From SAR324 cluster bacterium REDSEA-S27_B3 (lineage in GTDB: Bacteria; SAR324; NAC60-12), in contig LUQO01000007.1 in the NCBI GenBank assembly GCA_001627865.1, positions 1 through 47,450 on the forward strand: a stretch of 47,450 nt of DNA, in the 5' to 3' direction. Below, one piece after another: positions 46,050 through 47,450 of the stretch. The notes beneath the pieces were generated by a model. That model made no database searches, was not told where the DNA came from, and saw only the letters and a program-made list of their open reading frames with translations. The first letter of the stretch is position 1; each line of letters begins with the position of its first letter. The position numbers and the translations under genes are program-made.

Positions 46050-47022
46050 CTACAGCTTGCCACGTTTTGCGGCAATTACCTCAGTGATCATACTGAGGGC
46101 GATTTCTGCCGCGGTCTGTGCTCCAATGTCTGCTCCTGCGGGGCCTTTGATTCGTTTGATTGCGTCCTTATCAATTCCGGCTTCTTCAAGACGGGTGCAG
46201 CGTTTGGCATGAGTTCGGCTGCTGCCCAACGCTCCGATATAGGGCAGGTCATGTTTCAGCAATATATGCAGGGCAGGGTCATCGATTTTGGGATCGTGCG
46301 TAAGCAGAATGGCATATGTGTCTTCATTCAGCGGCCAGTCATTCAATACTTGGTCGGGCCATTTGCTGATTAGCTGGTCCGGAGGAACATCAAAGCGTTC
46401 CGGAGTTGAAAAAACACCCCGAGGATCAATCACAACCGTCATGAAGTCCAGCTCCTTTGCAAACCGAACAAGCGGAATTGTGATGTGACCTGCTCCAATT
46501 ATCAGCAGCTGGTCCTGCCTTGGAAAAACCTGGATGAAGGAATTTCTTCCGTCAATTTCAACAATTCTGTTTTCACGCGCACTGTAGGCGGTCATTGCTA
46601 TTTCGAGAGCTTCGTCCCTGTTATTTTGAAAGCCACCTAAGTTTTCAGCTTTACCTGGAAGCACCAATAAAGGCATTTCATTTTCATCTGTAGTTTCGCT
46701 TTCAGCTGCAAGTGGAGAAATCAGGACAGCCGGCTGATTGTTCCGGATACAATTTTGAAGAGTGTCCCAGACCTTTTTCGTTTCCAGATCATTCGAAAAG
46801 GCCCAGTGTTTTTCCCGTTTCCAGGACTTCCAAACCTTCTTCGATTACAGCACCTTCAATGCAGCCTCCGCTGACGGATCCCGCGACTTTCATTCCGGAC
46901 CCTATCAGCATGCCTGCTCCTGTTTTCCTGGGGGCAGAGCGCCATGTACGGATTACTCTTGCCAGCACAAAAGGTTCTCCGGAATCAATCCATTTAAGCT
47001 GCTCTTCCCAAATATCTCTCAT
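46050..47022 (-). pseudogene. xdhC: xdhC (molybdenum cofactor insertion factor) with single-base frameshift
   Basis: XdhC binds and delivers sulfurated molybdenum cofactor to xanthine dehydrogenase. The N-terminal part, from ATG 47022 (MRDIWEEQ), has the XdhC/CoxI domain with RSAPRKTGAGMLIG and GSVSGGCIEGAV. It hits a TGA at 46789-46791 after the segment LGLFE. The other frame reads on at once as FSNDL and continues to the C-terminal Rossmann part, with LLIIGAGHITIPLVRFA and YIGALGSSRTHAKR, ending at 46050. Removing one base near 46796-46801 (a C/T run on the minus strand) would give LGFSNDL, the normal family reading. An upstream ATG at 47067 lies inside a repeat and is rejected as the start. 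The lesion may be a real frameshift or a sequencing error. Confidence 0.9.
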
Positions 47023-47051
47023 AATTTTTTTACCGTATTTTTCTTCAGTTT

Positions 47052-47110
47052 CCCTCACCCACCGCAAGCGGTCCCCCCTCTCCCACGGGGAGAGGGCCGG
47101 GGTGAGGGGA
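47052..47110. repeat. dispersed palindromic repeat, fourth locus unit
   Basis: CCCTCACCCACCGCAAGCGG is followed by a C-run, then CTCTCCCACGGGGAGAGG and GGGTGAGGGG at the end. The outer CCCTCACCC pairs with GGGTGAGGG and the inner CTCTCCC with GGGAGAG, a nested hairpin. It is the same family as the units at 24281-24410 and 28113-28251. It lies just upstream (on the minus strand) of xdhC. Confidence 0.8.
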
Positions 47111-47140
47111 AAGTAAACAAATATACAGTGATCAGCAATA

Positions 47141-47218
47141 ATCCGTGGCTAAAACTAATCCGTGATTATCCGTGGCTAAAACTAATCCGTACTTATCCGC
47201 GGCTAAAAGTTAGTTACC
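47141..47218. repeat. 27-base tandem repeat, nearly three copies
   Basis: Copies begin at 47141, 47168 and 47195, each opening ATCCG(T/C)GGCTAAAA. The first two differ only at the end of the unit (GTGATT versus GTACTT); the third diverges after about 15 bases and runs into the stop codon of the terminal gene on the minus strand. There is no spacer structure as in a CRISPR; it is a short minisatellite in a repeat-dense gap (47023-47213) that holds no gene. Confidence 0.75.
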
Positions 47219-47450
47219 TTTGGTCCAGAAGTCCTGTTAAATAAGTTGCAATTCCGGCGGCACAAATGCCCCGGAAGGCAATGCACTTTGCTTCACCAAT
47301 CTTGGTGCCGTCCGGAGCATAAACGTAAGACCAGAATGTGGTCCAGTCGTAATGCGCCAGCAATTCACCTTCCTTGTTGTAAAGCCGTCTGTTTTTTGCG
47401 CTTCCGACCAAATTCTGCTGTCCATCATCTATTACCACAAACAATTGGAA
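47214..47450 (-). CDS. hypothetical protein, 5' end outside window
   Basis: A minus-strand reading frame ending at TAA 47214-47216 and open to the window edge. About 78 residues are visible. I do not recognise it: the segment has GQQNLVGSAKNRRLYNKEGE, SYVYAPDGTKIGEAKCIAFRG and a small hydrophobic helix near the C-terminus (GICAAGIATYLTGLL). The first possible start inside the window is a TTG at 47444, but the frame is open beyond it, so the gene is more likely cut by the window. Tandem repeats abut its stop codon. Confidence 0.55.
   Translation of the reverse strand, partial: FQLFVVIDDGQQNLVGSAKNRRLYNKEGELLAHYDWTTFWSYVYAPDGTKIGEAKCIAFRGICAAGIATYLTGLLDQR

Noticed and set aside
47141..47218. 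CRISPR array
   Set aside because: Units are directly adjacent with no unique spacers and only about three copies; it is a simple tandem repeat.

Overview
This window comes from a motile Gram-negative bacterium of moderate GC. The Gram-negative call rests on genes for Kdo, heptose and lipid A acylation, a lipoprotein-type peptidase and a periplasmic prolyl isomerase; flagellin and a MotA/MotB-type stator pair indicate flagellar motility. The ATP synthase cluster has the order b', b, delta, alpha, gamma, beta, epsilon with no a or c subunit gene next to it. That order, with paired b/b' and a signal-like leader on b, is familiar from deltaproteobacterial and related lineages. I would guess a deltaproteobacterium-like or SAR324-like organism, but no rRNA or taxonomic marker here settles it. 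I see no tRNA, rRNA, CRISPR array, transposase or phage gene.

Layout. 1-4.6 kb: palindromic repeat remnants, a small XRE regulator with a likely operator, a divergent motA-motB pair, and a RadC-family protein with a long N-terminal extension coupled to rlmE. 4.9-6.5 kb: a lone flagellin. 6.7-12.4 kb: a translationally coupled unit of a purine-nucleoside/sugar-type ABC ATPase with xdhA and xdhB. 12.5-23.3 kb: a long same-strand run with ilvC, an unknown small gene, a lipoprotein aminopeptidase, gmhB, a three-part peptidyl-prolyl isomerase, a CinA-type domain protein, gpmI, UDP-glucose dehydrogenase, dapD and kpsF. 23.5-28.3 kb: accessory in character, with two tandem DUF1326 paralogues, a GC-rich short-chain dehydrogenase and a cyclase-TolB-TPR protein, interspersed with dispersed palindromic repeats. 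28.4-30.3 kb (minus): a dipeptide epimerase and a lipid A acyltransferase. 30.7-35.9 kb: lepA, an orphan pfaD, a ParA-like ATPase and a putative DNA-binding partner. 35.9-43.6 kb (minus): a DUF368 transporter, an unknown gene and the F1/b/b' ATP synthase operon. 43.8-47.45 kb: a damaged ispF, glpK, a small antitoxin-like gene, a frameshifted xdhC, repeats and a gene running off the end.

How genes connect. The ABC ATPase, XdhA/XdhB and the distant XdhC form a purine uptake and oxidation theme. GmhB, KpsF, the LpxL-type acyltransferase, UDP-glucose dehydrogenase, the dipeptide epimerase, DapD and DUF368 all feed envelope synthesis. ParA and the downstream DUF3102-like protein look like a partition-type pair with an inverted repeat between them.

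Main oddities: (i) a RadC protein carrying an endonuclease III-like four-cysteine motif; (ii) a cyclophilin followed by two parvulin-like domains; (iii) MotA with a long first periplasmic loop; (iv) an ispF with an internal deletion and frameshift in a normally essential gene; (v) a one-base frameshift in xdhC; (vi) a ParA with an altered Walker A motif. I do not see a clear complete novel defence or mobile system. The best candidates for something undescribed are the RadC fusion and the ParA/partner pair.
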